Shown here one piece after another: positions 35,557 through 44,085 of a stretch of DNA of 64,000 nt. The position numbers and the translations under genes were made by a program. How positions within the stretch are numbered: the stretch's first letter is position 1; each line of letters begins with the position of its first letter. Below the pieces are notes generated by a model, which had not been told where the DNA came from, did not search any database, and saw only the letters and a list, made by a program, of their open reading frames with translations. This DNA comes from Murimonas intestini (lineage in GTDB: Bacteria > Bacillota > Clostridia > Lachnospirales > Lachnospiraceae), in NCBI GenBank assembly GCA_003148945.1, contig QGGY01000006.1:248001-312000 (forward strand). The letters run 5' to 3'.

Positions 35557-36576
35557 TTAGAATGTCTCAGCTACCTTTTTAAGGATCTCTCTGGATGCCA
35601 GTGGGATGCGCCCCAGGCCGTCCGGACCTACATTTAACAGATAATTGATCCCCATTCCGTTTAATTTCTTCTTGTTGGCTGCGATCTGCTCTGCACTCTT
35701 CCAGTTCTGGTCCCATGCGCAGTATCCCCAGCTGTTATTTATAGTGGCTGCTGTCTCATACAGTCCGTAGGGGGATGGCTTGAATCCTTCGATCCCGTTC
35801 ATTGCTTCCGGATCCAGTTCTACGTTTTCAGGCATAGAATCCGGAATCTCATTGTCCCCTAAAGACACATAGTCATATACGCCGTTCCCCAGCCTTGAAT
35901 TGATCAGGCATTCCGGCTGGTATTTCTTGATAGCTTCATAGAGCTTACGGCTCTGAGCTTCCTCCAGGGTCATTGGCATGTCGAACCAGATAAGGCAGAG
36001 GTCCCCATAATTCCTCAGCAGTTCTTCCACCTGGGGATAGATCTTGTTGTTAAAGCAGATATTAAAATCCTTCTTATCGTCATTGGGGAAATCCCAGTTG
36101 TTGCACCATGCTGTCCCCTGGCAGGGTATATGGCCTGATTTGTAGCCGCCGCCATGCTCTTCATGCCAGTCCAGGTCCTGTGAATAATAGAGACCCATTT
36201 TCAGGCCGTGCTTATAGCAGGCTTCACCGATCTCTCCCACAAAATCCCTTCCAAATGGAGTTGCATCCACAATATTGTATTTATCCACCTTGGTGCGGAA
36301 CATGGCAAACCCGTCATGGTGCTTTGTAGTAACCACGAAATATTTCATTCCGCAGTCCTTTGCAAATTTCACCCATTCATCCGCATTGAAAAATACAGGG
36401 TTGAAAGCATTTGCCAATTTGGCATATTCCGCATTTGGGATATCGCAGTGTGCCTGGATCCATTCGCTATAGCAGCCGCTCCTCTTATCCTTCCACTCTC
36501 CTGCCAGGAGCGAATACAGCCCCCAGTGCACCATCATCCCATACTGCGCCTCTTTAAACCATTTCCTTAAATCCAT
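35557..36576 (-). CDS. GH29 alpha-L-fucosidase
   Basis: Retaining alpha-L-fucosidase of 339 residues. The N-terminal EAQYGMMVHWGLYSL corresponds to the GH29 KFGIFIHWG motif. TTKHHDGFAMF, GLYYSQDLDW and the nucleophile Asp in LCLIWFDMP are conserved, and the closing YLLNVGPDGLG is a hallmark. It is short: only the catalytic barrel is present, without the C-terminal beta domain of many GH29 enzymes, and there is no signal peptide. The start at 36576 follows GGAGG. It is first in an operon with the GH151-like gene, under a promoter at 36643-36670 and probably the divergent AraC regulator. Confidence 0.92.
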   Translation of the reverse strand: MDLRKWFKEAQYGMMVHWGLYSLLAGEWKDKRSGCYSEWIQAHCDIPNAEYAKLANAFNPVFFNADEWVKFAKDCGMKYFVVTTKHHDGFAMFRTKVDKYNIVDATPFGRDFVGEIGEACYKHGLKMGLYYSQDLDWHEEHGGGYKSGHIPCQGTAWCNNWDFPNDDKKDFNICFNNKIYPQVEELLRNYGDLCLIWFDMPMTLEEAQSRKLYEAIKKYQPECLINSRLGNGVYDYVSLGDNEIPDSMPENVELDPEAMNGIEGFKPSPYGLYETAATINNSWGYCAWDQNWKSAEQIAANKKKLNGMGINYLLNVGPDGLGRIPLASREILKKVAETF

Positions 36577-36642
36577 TTCATCCTCCTTATCTGAGCATCC
36601 TCCCGTCCGCAGACGGAATAAATTTTCATTTTTCATACTTTC

Positions 36643-36670
36643 ATTATAATAAAAAAAGGGGCTTTTGCAA
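36643..36670 (-). promoter_or_regulatory. promoter of the fucosidase operon
   Basis: Minus-strand TTGCAA (36665-36670), 16-bp spacer, TATAAT (36643-36648), 67 bp before the GH29 start. Confidence 0.65.
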
Positions 36671-36727
36671 TGTACAAAACTAGCAGTTATTTTCTGATTC
36701 CTAGCCCATGGCCCCGCACTTATTCCC

Positions 36728-36755
36728 TTTACTTTTCCCTAAAAACCTTTATAAT
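36728..36755 (+). promoter_or_regulatory. promoter of the AraC gene
   Basis: TTTACT (36728-36733), 16-bp spacer, TATAAT (36750-36755). It implies a 5' leader of about 170 bases before the start at 36934. Confidence 0.6.
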
Positions 36756-36785
36756 GGAAACTGACAATAAATATTAAAAAAAGAG

Positions 36786-36919
36786 GTAACTATTCAGCAG
36801 GTCTGTGCATTTACTGCACAGACCGTAAAAAAATGATTCAAGGGTGCAAAAATCCCATCGCCGGAGGCGATTTAAAATGGATTTTTGCATGTAACTGTGA
36901 AGGTACTGAACAGTTACAA
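36786..36919 (+). ncRNA. mosaic structured leader before the AraC gene
   Basis: Three hairpins in a row: GGTCTGTGCA/TGCACAGACC (36800-36809, 36815-36824); the nagB-type element TGCAAAAATCC/GGATTTTTGCA (36845-36855, 36879-36889) with inner ATCGCC-GGA-GGCGAT (36857-36871); and GTAACTGT/ACAGTTAC (36891-36898, 36910-36917). The outer ends GTAACTATTCAG (36786-36797) and CTGAACAGTTAC are inverted repeats with one mismatch. It fills most of the gap of 357 bp between the two start codons. It could be a regulatory leader or a non-coding mobile repeat. Confidence 0.6.
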
Positions 36920-36933
36920 AATGAGGAAAACTA

Positions 36934-37755
36934 ATGGTCCTATCTGAATATATATCAAACCTGAAAATTAAAGTTTACGGCGGAAATTATACTGCCTGCC
37001 CCCCGTCATGGGCAGGCTCCAATGTCTCCCTTGCACTGCATAAGCTCTATTTCCCCTTAGAGGGATCTGCCCAGATAACTGCCGGGGGCAGGACCTACCA
37101 TCTGAAAGCCCGCCAGGCCATGCTGATCCCCAAGGGCCTCACCCACTCTTTTGCCATGACAGAGGAGCAGCATCTTGTAAAATACTGGCTGCATTTTACA
37201 GCTTTGTCGGACGGAAATGACTTGTTTGAACATTTCCATGATATCACAGTCTGGGATTTTAATGATGAGAAGGATTTCTCAGAGATTTGCGGTTTTTTCA
37301 GGACATTATTCTTATATGAAGATGCTGTTTCTGAAAATGAAGCTTCCATCGGGAATGCGCTTGCCCACCAGGCTGCCCTGTTTTCAATTATCGGTATCCT
37401 GTTCGAGCGTTCCGGCCACAATCACATGCAGGAGCTCTCCATGCATTCTACTAAACCGGCTTCCATCGTGGAATATATAGAAAATCATTTAAATGAACCA
37501 ATAAAGGTGGAAGAGCTGGCGCGCCTTCTCTACATGCACCCCACGGCGTTCATCCGTTATTTTAAACATCATTTCGGAATGCCGCCCTTAAAGTACATTA
37601 AGTGTCTCCGTCTTGAGAGGTCCAAGCACTATCTGGAGACCACCAGCCTTCCCATAAGTGAGATTGCCGAACTCACCGGCTTCGGCGACTCCTCACATTT
37701 AAGCAGGGACTTCCGTTCCACCTACGGAATATCACCGGGGCAGGCCAGAAAGTAA
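36934..37755 (+). CDS. AraC-family regulator of the fucosidase locus
   Basis: 273 residues. An N-terminal cupin sugar-sensing domain (LYFPLEGSAQITAGGRTYHL, then AMLIPKGLTHSF) occupies about 25-110. A C-terminal AraC double helix-turn-helix spans about 170-270 (KVEELARLLYMHPTAFIRYF, ELTGFGDSSHLSRDFRSTYG). GAGG lies before the ATG. It is divergent from the GH29-GH151 operon and presumably activates it in response to a fucosylated sugar. The unusually structured leader upstream suggests post-transcriptional control. Confidence 0.92.
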   Translation: MVLSEYISNLKIKVYGGNYTACPPSWAGSNVSLALHKLYFPLEGSAQITAGGRTYHLKARQAMLIPKGLTHSFAMTEEQHLVKYWLHFTALSDGNDLFEHFHDITVWDFNDEKDFSEICGFFRTLFLYEDAVSENEASIGNALAHQAALFSIIGILFERSGHNHMQELSMHSTKPASIVEYIENHLNEPIKVEELARLLYMHPTAFIRYFKHHFGMPPLKYIKCLRLERSKHYLETTSLPISEIAELTGFGDSSHLSRDFRSTYGISPGQARK

Positions 37756-37775
37756 TATACTTTCCGGCCTGTCTC

Positions 37776-39674
37776 TCAGGCTGATATGGCATTTCCTGTG
37801 TAGAGCTGGTAGTACCTTCCTTTTTCTTCTATGAGCTGGTCGTGGGTGCCTCTTTCAATGATATGCCCCTGCTCCAGGACCATGATACAGTCAGAATTGC
37901 GGACCGTAGACAGTCTGTGGGCAATGACGAATGTGGTCCTGCCCTTCATCAGCTTATCCATTCCATCCTGGACGATCCGCTCTGTCCTTGTATCAATGGA
38001 ACTGGTGGCCTCATCCAGTATAAGCACAGGAGGATCTGCGATGGCTGCCCTTGCGATAGCCAGCAGCTGTCTCTGGCCCTGGCTGAGATTTGCACCGTCC
38101 CCTTTCAGTACTGTGTCGTACCCCTGAGGCAGCCTCTGTATGAAACTGTCTGCATTTGCCAGCCTGGCCGCAGCCTCCACCTCCTCATCAGTGGCGTCCA
38201 GCTTCCCGAATCTGATGTTCTCCGCTACAGTCCCTGTGAAAAGGTGGGTATCCTGAAGCACGATCCCTAAAGACCGGCGCAGATCATTCTTCCTGATCTT
38301 TTCTATATTAATGCCGTCATATCTGATCTTGCCTTCCTGGATATCATAGAATCTGTTTATCAGGTTTGTTATCGTTGTCTTTCCTGCGCCTGTAGATCCT
38401 ACAAAGGCAATCTTCTGTCCCGGTTTTGCAAACAGATCTACATCGTGGAGCACTATTTTCTCATCACTGTACCCGAAATTCACATCTTCAAACTCCACAT
38501 CGCCCTTTAATTCTACATATTCCACAGAATTATCTGCCTGATGCACATGTTTCCAGGCCCACTGTCCTGTCCTCTTTTCTGATTCCCGGATCGCTCCGTC
38601 CTCATTAGTCACATTCACAAGGGTGACATATCCGTCATCCTCCTCCGGCTTTTCATCCAGCATCCTGAACACCCGCTCAGCGCCGGCCAGGGCCATGACA
38701 ATAGCATTTAACTGCTGGCTGACCTGGTTGATAGGCCCGTTGAAGCTTTTGTTGAAGGTCAGAAAGCTGGCAAGCCCGCCCAGGGTAAAACCGCCAAAAC
38801 CGCTCAGGGCCAGGATCCCTCCCACTATGGCACAGACTACATAGCTGATATTGCCCAGCTGTGTATTCACAGGCCCCAGCATATTTGCAAATGAGTTGGC
38901 TCTGTCAGAGCTCTCGAAGAGCCTGTCATTGAGCTCTTTGAATTTTTCCAGCGTCTCCTCCTCATGACAGAATACCTTTACTACCTTCTGGCCGTCCATC
39001 ATCTCCTCAATATATCCGTTGACAGCCCCCAGGTTTGTCTGCTGGCTCACGAAGTATTTACCGCTCTGTCCCGCCAGCTTTTTGGTGGAAAAAAGCATGA
39101 TACCCACCATGGCCAGAGTCACAAAGGTCAGGGGGATATTCAGTATAAGCATACTGACAAATACACTGACCACAGTGATGACGCTGTTTACGATCTGAGG
39201 AATACTCTGGCTGATCATCTGCCGCAGTGTATCAATATCATTTGTATAAACAGACATGATATTTCCGTGGGCATTTGTATCAAAGTATTTGATGGGAAGC
39301 ATCTCCATATGGGCAAACAGGTCATCCCTCAGGCTGCGCAGAGTGCCCTGGGTCACGTATACCATGATCCTGTTATATGCAAAAGTAGCAGCCACGCCTG
39401 CAAGGTAAAATACCGCCACCTTCCCGATCGCCAGCGCCAGAGGGCCAAAGTCCGGCTGGCCAGACGTCAGCATCGGCGTGATGTATTCATCGATCAGCCT
39501 TTTCATAAACATGGTACCCTGTACATTAGCCAGGACACTGACAAAGATCAGTATAAGCACAAATATCCACTGCACCATGTAGCTTTTCATCACATATTTC
39601 ATAAGACGCTTCAGTAACCCCATGGGATTGTTAACCTTTGGTTTCGGTCCCATAACTCTTCCCGGTCCCGGCAT
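37776..39674 (-). CDS. ABC exporter half-transporter with the consensus nucleotide-binding domain
   Basis: 632-residue fusion of a six-helix membrane domain (about 25-340) and an ATPase domain. Walker A is GSTGAGKTT, the signature is LSQGQRQL and Walker B is VLILDEATSSID with a normal catalytic Glu. The signature has Gln where Gly is usual (LSGGQ). It forms a heterodimer with the gene upstream, whose ATPase is degenerate. The start codon shares one base with the stop of that gene. An insertion of about 50 residues with VNVTNEDGAIRESEKRTGQW lies before the ATPase core. Likely a drug or peptide exporter of the BmrCD/LmrCD type. Converges with the AraC gene at 20 bp. Confidence 0.9.
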   Translation of the reverse strand: MPGPGRVMGPKPKVNNPMGLLKRLMKYVMKSYMVQWIFVLILIFVSVLANVQGTMFMKRLIDEYITPMLTSGQPDFGPLALAIGKVAVFYLAGVAATFAYNRIMVYVTQGTLRSLRDDLFAHMEMLPIKYFDTNAHGNIMSVYTNDIDTLRQMISQSIPQIVNSVITVVSVFVSMLILNIPLTFVTLAMVGIMLFSTKKLAGQSGKYFVSQQTNLGAVNGYIEEMMDGQKVVKVFCHEEETLEKFKELNDRLFESSDRANSFANMLGPVNTQLGNISYVVCAIVGGILALSGFGGFTLGGLASFLTFNKSFNGPINQVSQQLNAIVMALAGAERVFRMLDEKPEEDDGYVTLVNVTNEDGAIRESEKRTGQWAWKHVHQADNSVEYVELKGDVEFEDVNFGYSDEKIVLHDVDLFAKPGQKIAFVGSTGAGKTTITNLINRFYDIQEGKIRYDGINIEKIRKNDLRRSLGIVLQDTHLFTGTVAENIRFGKLDATDEEVEAAARLANADSFIQRLPQGYDTVLKGDGANLSQGQRQLLAIARAAIADPPVLILDEATSSIDTRTERIVQDGMDKLMKGRTTFVIAHRLSTVRNSDCIMVLEQGHIIERGTHDQLIEEKGRYYQLYTGNAISA

Positions 39675-41425
39675 TATTCTTCACCTGCCTTCTCATCAAA
39701 ATCTCCGCCGCCCTTTGTCTGTGATTCATATACCTCTCTGTAGATCGCATTGGTCTCCAGGAGATTCTGCGGAGTATCAAAACCATCTATCCTTCCGTCT
39801 TCCATCACGATCACTCTGTCGGCATTTTCTACGCTCGATATCCTCTGGGCAATGATCAGCTTTGTGGTATCGGGTATTTCTTCTTTAAACGCCCGGCGGA
39901 TTTTCGAATCCGTCGCTGTATCCACAGCGCTGGTGCTGTCATCCAGTATAAGTATCTTAGGCTTTTTCAGCAGCGCCCTGGCAATACACAGCCTCTGCTT
40001 CTGCCCTCCTGACACATTGCTTCCGCCCTGGGTGATATGTGTCTCATAGCCCTCCGGCATCTTCTCTATGAATTCATCGGCGCAGGCCATGCGGCAGGCC
40101 TCCATGCACTCTTCCTTTGTGGCCTCCTTATTTCCCCAGCGGAGGTTCTCCAGGATGGTGCCTGAAAACAGTACATTTTTCTGAAGTACCACAGAGACTT
40201 CATTTCTGAGTGTCTCCATATCGTATTCCTTTACGTCTTTCCCGCCCACAAGCAGCTGTCCTGAAGTGACATCATACAAGCGGCTGATCAGGTTCACCAG
40301 GCTCGTCTTCGCGCTTCCTGTCCCCCCGATGATCCCTATGGTCTCACCCGGCCTGATGGACAGGGTAATATCCTGAAGGACAGGTTTCTCACTTTCCTTA
40401 TTATATGCAAAGTCCACATGCCTGAATTCTATGCTTCCGTCCTTCACCTCATAAAGAGGAGCCTCAGGATTTTTCAGGTCACTTTTTTCATTAAGCACCT
40501 CCGTGATACGGCGCGCGCTGGCAATACTCATGGTTATCATTACAAAGACCATGGAGAGCATCATAAGGCTCATGAGGATATTCATACAATAAGCCAGAAG
40601 ACTCATCAGCTCCCCGGTAGTAAGAGTCGTGCCCACGATCATCTTTGCTCCCAGCCAGCATATCAGAAGGATACAGCCATATACGGTAAACTGCATCAGA
40701 GGCGCGTTATAAGTCAGGTTGCGCTCAGCCTTCACAAAAATCTTGTAAATATTGCCGCTGGCCCTGTGGAATTTAGATATCTCATGCTCTTCTCTCACAT
40801 ATGCTTTTACCACACGGATGGCCGATACATTTTCCTGTACAGAAGCGTTCATATCATCGTATTTGGGGAACGCCTGCTGAAAATACTTGGTGGCATTATT
40901 CATGATAAAAAACAGGCACGTCCCCAGCAAGATGACTGCCGCCAGATAGATGCTGGCCAGCTTTACATTTATCGTAAAGGCCATGACCATGGCACAGATC
41001 AGGCTGGCGGGAGCCCTCATGCACATTCTGAGTATCATCTGGTATGCGTTCTGCATATTTGTCACGTCAGTTGTAAGCCTGGTTACAAGCCCAGCCGTAC
41101 TGAATTTATCAATATTGGCGAATGAGAAGGTCTGTATATTCTCAAACATGGCTTCCCTCAGATTCCTTGCAAACCCCGTGGACGCCCTTGCGCCGAATTT
41201 TCCGCCCATAACCCCGGCAAAGAGCCCTACTGCTGCCGCAGCTACCATCCATCCCCCCACCGCATAGATATGGCTAATGTCTCCTTTTTCCACACCGTCA
41301 TCAATAATAGAAGCCATCAAAAGCGGAATCACCGTCTCCATGATCACCTCCAGTATCATGAACACCGGAGTCAGGACAGACGCTTTTTTGAATTCCTTCA
41401 CTTGTGCACCTAAAGTCTTTAACAT
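39674..41425 (-). CDS. ABC exporter half-transporter with degenerate ATP site
   Basis: 583-residue partner of the gene at 37776-39674. The membrane domain (about 15-310) is followed by an ATPase. Its Walker A is GGTGSAKTS (Ala for the last Gly), the signature is VSGGQKQR and Walker B is ILILDDSTSAVD, with Asp in place of the catalytic Glu. Asymmetry of this kind is known in BmrC/BmrD and LmrC/LmrD heterodimers, where only one site hydrolyses ATP efficiently. First gene of the pair; no regulator gene is adjacent. Confidence 0.9.
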   Translation of the reverse strand: MLKTLGAQVKEFKKASVLTPVFMILEVIMETVIPLLMASIIDDGVEKGDISHIYAVGGWMVAAAAVGLFAGVMGGKFGARASTGFARNLREAMFENIQTFSFANIDKFSTAGLVTRLTTDVTNMQNAYQMILRMCMRAPASLICAMVMAFTINVKLASIYLAAVILLGTCLFFIMNNATKYFQQAFPKYDDMNASVQENVSAIRVVKAYVREEHEISKFHRASGNIYKIFVKAERNLTYNAPLMQFTVYGCILLICWLGAKMIVGTTLTTGELMSLLAYCMNILMSLMMLSMVFVMITMSIASARRITEVLNEKSDLKNPEAPLYEVKDGSIEFRHVDFAYNKESEKPVLQDITLSIRPGETIGIIGGTGSAKTSLVNLISRLYDVTSGQLLVGGKDVKEYDMETLRNEVSVVLQKNVLFSGTILENLRWGNKEATKEECMEACRMACADEFIEKMPEGYETHITQGGSNVSGGQKQRLCIARALLKKPKILILDDSTSAVDTATDSKIRRAFKEEIPDTTKLIIAQRISSVENADRVIVMEDGRIDGFDTPQNLLETNAIYREVYESQTKGGGDFDEKAGEE

Positions 41426-41558
41426 GCCGATTCTCCTCTGTTTATTATTTCATAGTAACTTTACCATTTTGAGCCAAAAATGTCTATCCGTTCACGGAAT
41501 TTTCACTTTTTTAATGTAAAGGTTCCCTGTTTCCGGTTTCTCCGGCACACCAAAAGAA

Positions 41559-41599
41559 GCCAATTTCCTGTACGGTTAACCCGGCAGCAGGAAATTGGC
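41559..41599 (-). terminator. terminator after the FGGY kinase gene
   Basis: Perfect 12-bp arms GCCAATTTCCTG and CAGGAAATTGGC, followed on the minus strand by TTCTTTT. It ends the isomerase-transketolase-kinase operon. Confidence 0.8.
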
Positions 41600-41615
41600 C
41601 TCTCTTCTTAATTGT

Positions 41616-43115
41616 TTACCTGAGCACCGAATGCACTGCATCCAGCCATCCGGCATATTTCTTGTCTTTTACTTTTTCGTCCATGGAAGGCTCAAATCTG
41701 CTTCTTCCTATAGTCTCAAATACCTTCTCATCATACATGCCAAGAGCAAGCCCTGCCATATAGGAGGCCCCTATTCCTGAGAGCTCCTCAGCATCCGGCA
41801 CCTGTACAGGAATCCCCAGCATATCGCTCTGGAACTGCATCAGATATGCATTTCTTGTGGGACCGCCGTCCACACGCAGTTCTCCGATTGCCAGTTTTGC
41901 ATCCTCACCCATTGCTTTGACAATATCTGTGATCTGGTAAGCAATGCATTCCAGTCCGGCTTTCACCACCTCTGCCCTTCCTGTTGTCCTTGTGATCCCC
42001 ACAATGGAAGCCTTTGCCTTGCTGTTCCAGTAGGGAGCTCCCAGGCCTGTAAAAGCAGGCACGAGATATGCAGTGTCTTCCTTATTCGCCAAACCTGCCA
42101 GCTCTTCTGTCTCTGACGGCGATGAGACAAGCTTCATATCATCCTTCAGCCAGGTAATCACAGCTCCTGTATAATTTATATTTCCTTCCAGCACATACTC
42201 TGCCTTGCCGTTTCTGCTCCATGCCAGGGAAGTCACGACTCCATGTGTGGAAAATACCGGTTCTTCCCCGATATTCATCATGATGGAGGAGCCTGTGCCG
42301 TAGGTTGTCTTTATCATACCTTTTTTCAGGCATCCCTGCCCGAAAAGTGCGCCATGGGAATCTCCCATCACGCCGTGTATAGGAATCTCCCTGTCCAGCA
42401 CTCCGTTAAAATCACTCATTCCAAAGCAGCTGTCCGAATCACACACCTCTGCAAGAGCCTTCGGGTCTATTCCGAAAATGCCGCACACCTCAGGGCTCCA
42501 GCACAGATTCACTATATCAAACGCCTGTGTCCTGGATGCATTAGAATAATCCGTCTTATAGGACTTTCCGCCTGTGAGGCAGTATACAAGCCACGTGTCA
42601 ATCGTACCAAAGCACAGTTCCCCCGCTGCCGCCTTTTCCTTCGCTCCGGGTGTATTTTCCAGTATCCATGACCATTTAGCCGCCGGGAAATAAGGAGACA
42701 TGGGAATTCCCGTAGTATTCTTAACTGCAGCGCGGCACTCCTCACCGCTCATCTGTCCGCTGCCGTTCTCCTCCAGCCTGCTGCACAGTTCTGCCGCCCT
42801 GGAGCACTGCCATACAATAGCAGGGGCAAGAGGCCTGCCTGTCTGCTTATCCCAGACAAGGGCAGTTTCCCTCTGGTTGCTGATGCCGGCGCCTTTTATC
42901 AGGTTCTTGTCTATACCAGTCTTCCCGATAACTCCCTCCACTACCTTCACCGTATTTGCAAAGATCTCTTCAGGGTCATGGGATACCCAGCCTTTCTCAT
43001 TTACTATCTGCCTGTGGGGCAGGTCAAAGCGTCCAAGCATCTTTCCGGCCCCGTCAAATATCATGGCCTTGGTGCCCTGGGTGCTCTGGTCGATCCCCAA
43101 TATATATCCTGCCAT
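41616..43115 (-). CDS. FGGY-family carbohydrate kinase related to glycerol kinase
   Basis: 499-residue sugar kinase. The ATPase fold begins GIDQSTQGTKA (7-17). ISNQRETALVW, GTGSSIMMN, GLGAPYW and DGGPTRNAYLMQFQSDML follow. Several glycerol-contacting residues of GlpK are kept (Arg-Glu in NQRET, Trp in VWQC, Tyr in MSPYF, Asp in GDS). Two neighbours differ, WQCSR for WQCRR and GDSHGALFGQ for GDQQAALFGQ, which suggests another small polyol or ketose. It follows the transketolase C-subunit gene by one base and is the last gene of the operon. It presumably phosphorylates the ketose made by the isomerase. Glycerol remains possible. Confidence 0.85.
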   Translation of the reverse strand: MAGYILGIDQSTQGTKAMIFDGAGKMLGRFDLPHRQIVNEKGWVSHDPEEIFANTVKVVEGVIGKTGIDKNLIKGAGISNQRETALVWDKQTGRPLAPAIVWQCSRAAELCSRLEENGSGQMSGEECRAAVKNTTGIPMSPYFPAAKWSWILENTPGAKEKAAAGELCFGTIDTWLVYCLTGGKSYKTDYSNASRTQAFDIVNLCWSPEVCGIFGIDPKALAEVCDSDSCFGMSDFNGVLDREIPIHGVMGDSHGALFGQGCLKKGMIKTTYGTGSSIMMNIGEEPVFSTHGVVTSLAWSRNGKAEYVLEGNINYTGAVITWLKDDMKLVSSPSETEELAGLANKEDTAYLVPAFTGLGAPYWNSKAKASIVGITRTTGRAEVVKAGLECIAYQITDIVKAMGEDAKLAIGELRVDGGPTRNAYLMQFQSDMLGIPVQVPDAEELSGIGASYMAGLALGMYDEKVFETIGRSRFEPSMDEKVKDKKYAGWLDAVHSVLR

Positions 43116-43116
43116 C

Positions 43117-44085
43117 TTATATCAGCTCCATTACTTTTTTAGCGATTCCCTCAGCATTTAATCCATAGTAATCGAATACTTCCTTCGATGTGCCTGTGAT
43201 CACAGGTGCATCCGGCAATGCCAGATTAATAACCTTCTTCGGGCAGTTTGCTCCCACCACCTGGCTCACCATAGATCCAAGACCTCCGAACGGGGCATGC
43301 TCCTCAGCTGTCACAACTGCCTTTGAGCGGCTGGCAGCCTGGATGACTGACTCCACATCAAGAGGCTTCACACAGTACATATCCAGCACTACTGCACGCC
43401 TGCCCTGCTCTTTTAAAAGAGCTGCCGCTTCCACTGCCGGGCGCACCATCTCACCGCATGCTATGATTGCAGCATCAAATTCTTCATCTGCCCAGGAGGC
43501 TGTATCTGCCGACGGCACTCCGTCTACAAATGCAACTGCTTTATCCATCTCAAACGGACAGCTTTCCTCTGAATAGATATCTTCTACAGGATTACGGCCC
43601 ACACGCACGTAGGACGGCTTCTCATCTCTGAGCAGAGCCTTGAACAGCTTCTCAGTCTGGAAACGGTCGCTTGGCAGATAGACACGCATATTCGGTATAG
43701 CTGCCATGGCTGCGATATCCTGGGCAGAATGATGGCTCATCCCCAGCGCTCCATAGCTGACACCGCCGCTGATGCCTATCAGGGTCACATTTGTGTTGGA
43801 GTATGCGGCATCGATCTTTGCCTGTTCATAGCTCCTGGTGGACAAGAAGCAGGCGGGTGATGCAGCAAATGCCTTCTTGCCGCATTTAGCCAGCCCTGCT
43901 GATATGCTGACCAGGTTCTGCTCTGCGATCCCTACTTCTACAAACTGTTCCGGGAATGCTGCCGCAAAGGGTGCAAGGGAAGCGCTGCCTCTTGAATCGC
44001 TGCACAGCACGACAATATCTTTATCTGTTTTGGCTTCTTCCATCAGCACATCGCAGATGGCCTGCCTGTTAGGTATCTTATTCAT
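43117..44085 (-). CDS. transketolase C-terminal subunit
   Basis: 322-residue half-transketolase with the pyrimidine-binding and C-terminal domains. It starts NKIPNRQAICDVLMEEAKTD. The TPP-activating Glu is in EVGIAEQNLVSISAGLA, and ALGMSHHSAQDIA corresponds to the substrate-side loop. It ends with a transketolase C-domain (VVLDMYCVKPLD). The start at 44085 has GGAGG and overlaps the N-subunit stop by 8 bases, a layout that couples translation of the two halves. Works only with the gene at 44078-44911. Confidence 0.92.
   Translation of the reverse strand: MNKIPNRQAICDVLMEEAKTDKDIVVLCSDSRGSASLAPFAAAFPEQFVEVGIAEQNLVSISAGLAKCGKKAFAASPACFLSTRSYEQAKIDAAYSNTNVTLIGISGGVSYGALGMSHHSAQDIAAMAAIPNMRVYLPSDRFQTEKLFKALLRDEKPSYVRVGRNPVEDIYSEESCPFEMDKAVAFVDGVPSADTASWADEEFDAAIIACGEMVRPAVEAAALLKEQGRRAVVLDMYCVKPLDVESVIQAASRSKAVVTAEEHAPFGGLGSMVSQVVGANCPKKVINLALPDAPVITGTSKEVFDYYGLNAEGIAKKVMELI

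Noticed and set aside
36800-36824. Intrinsic terminator inside the AraC leader
   Set aside because: The perfect hairpin is followed by A, not T, on the transcribed strand, so it is not a terminator in the gene's direction.
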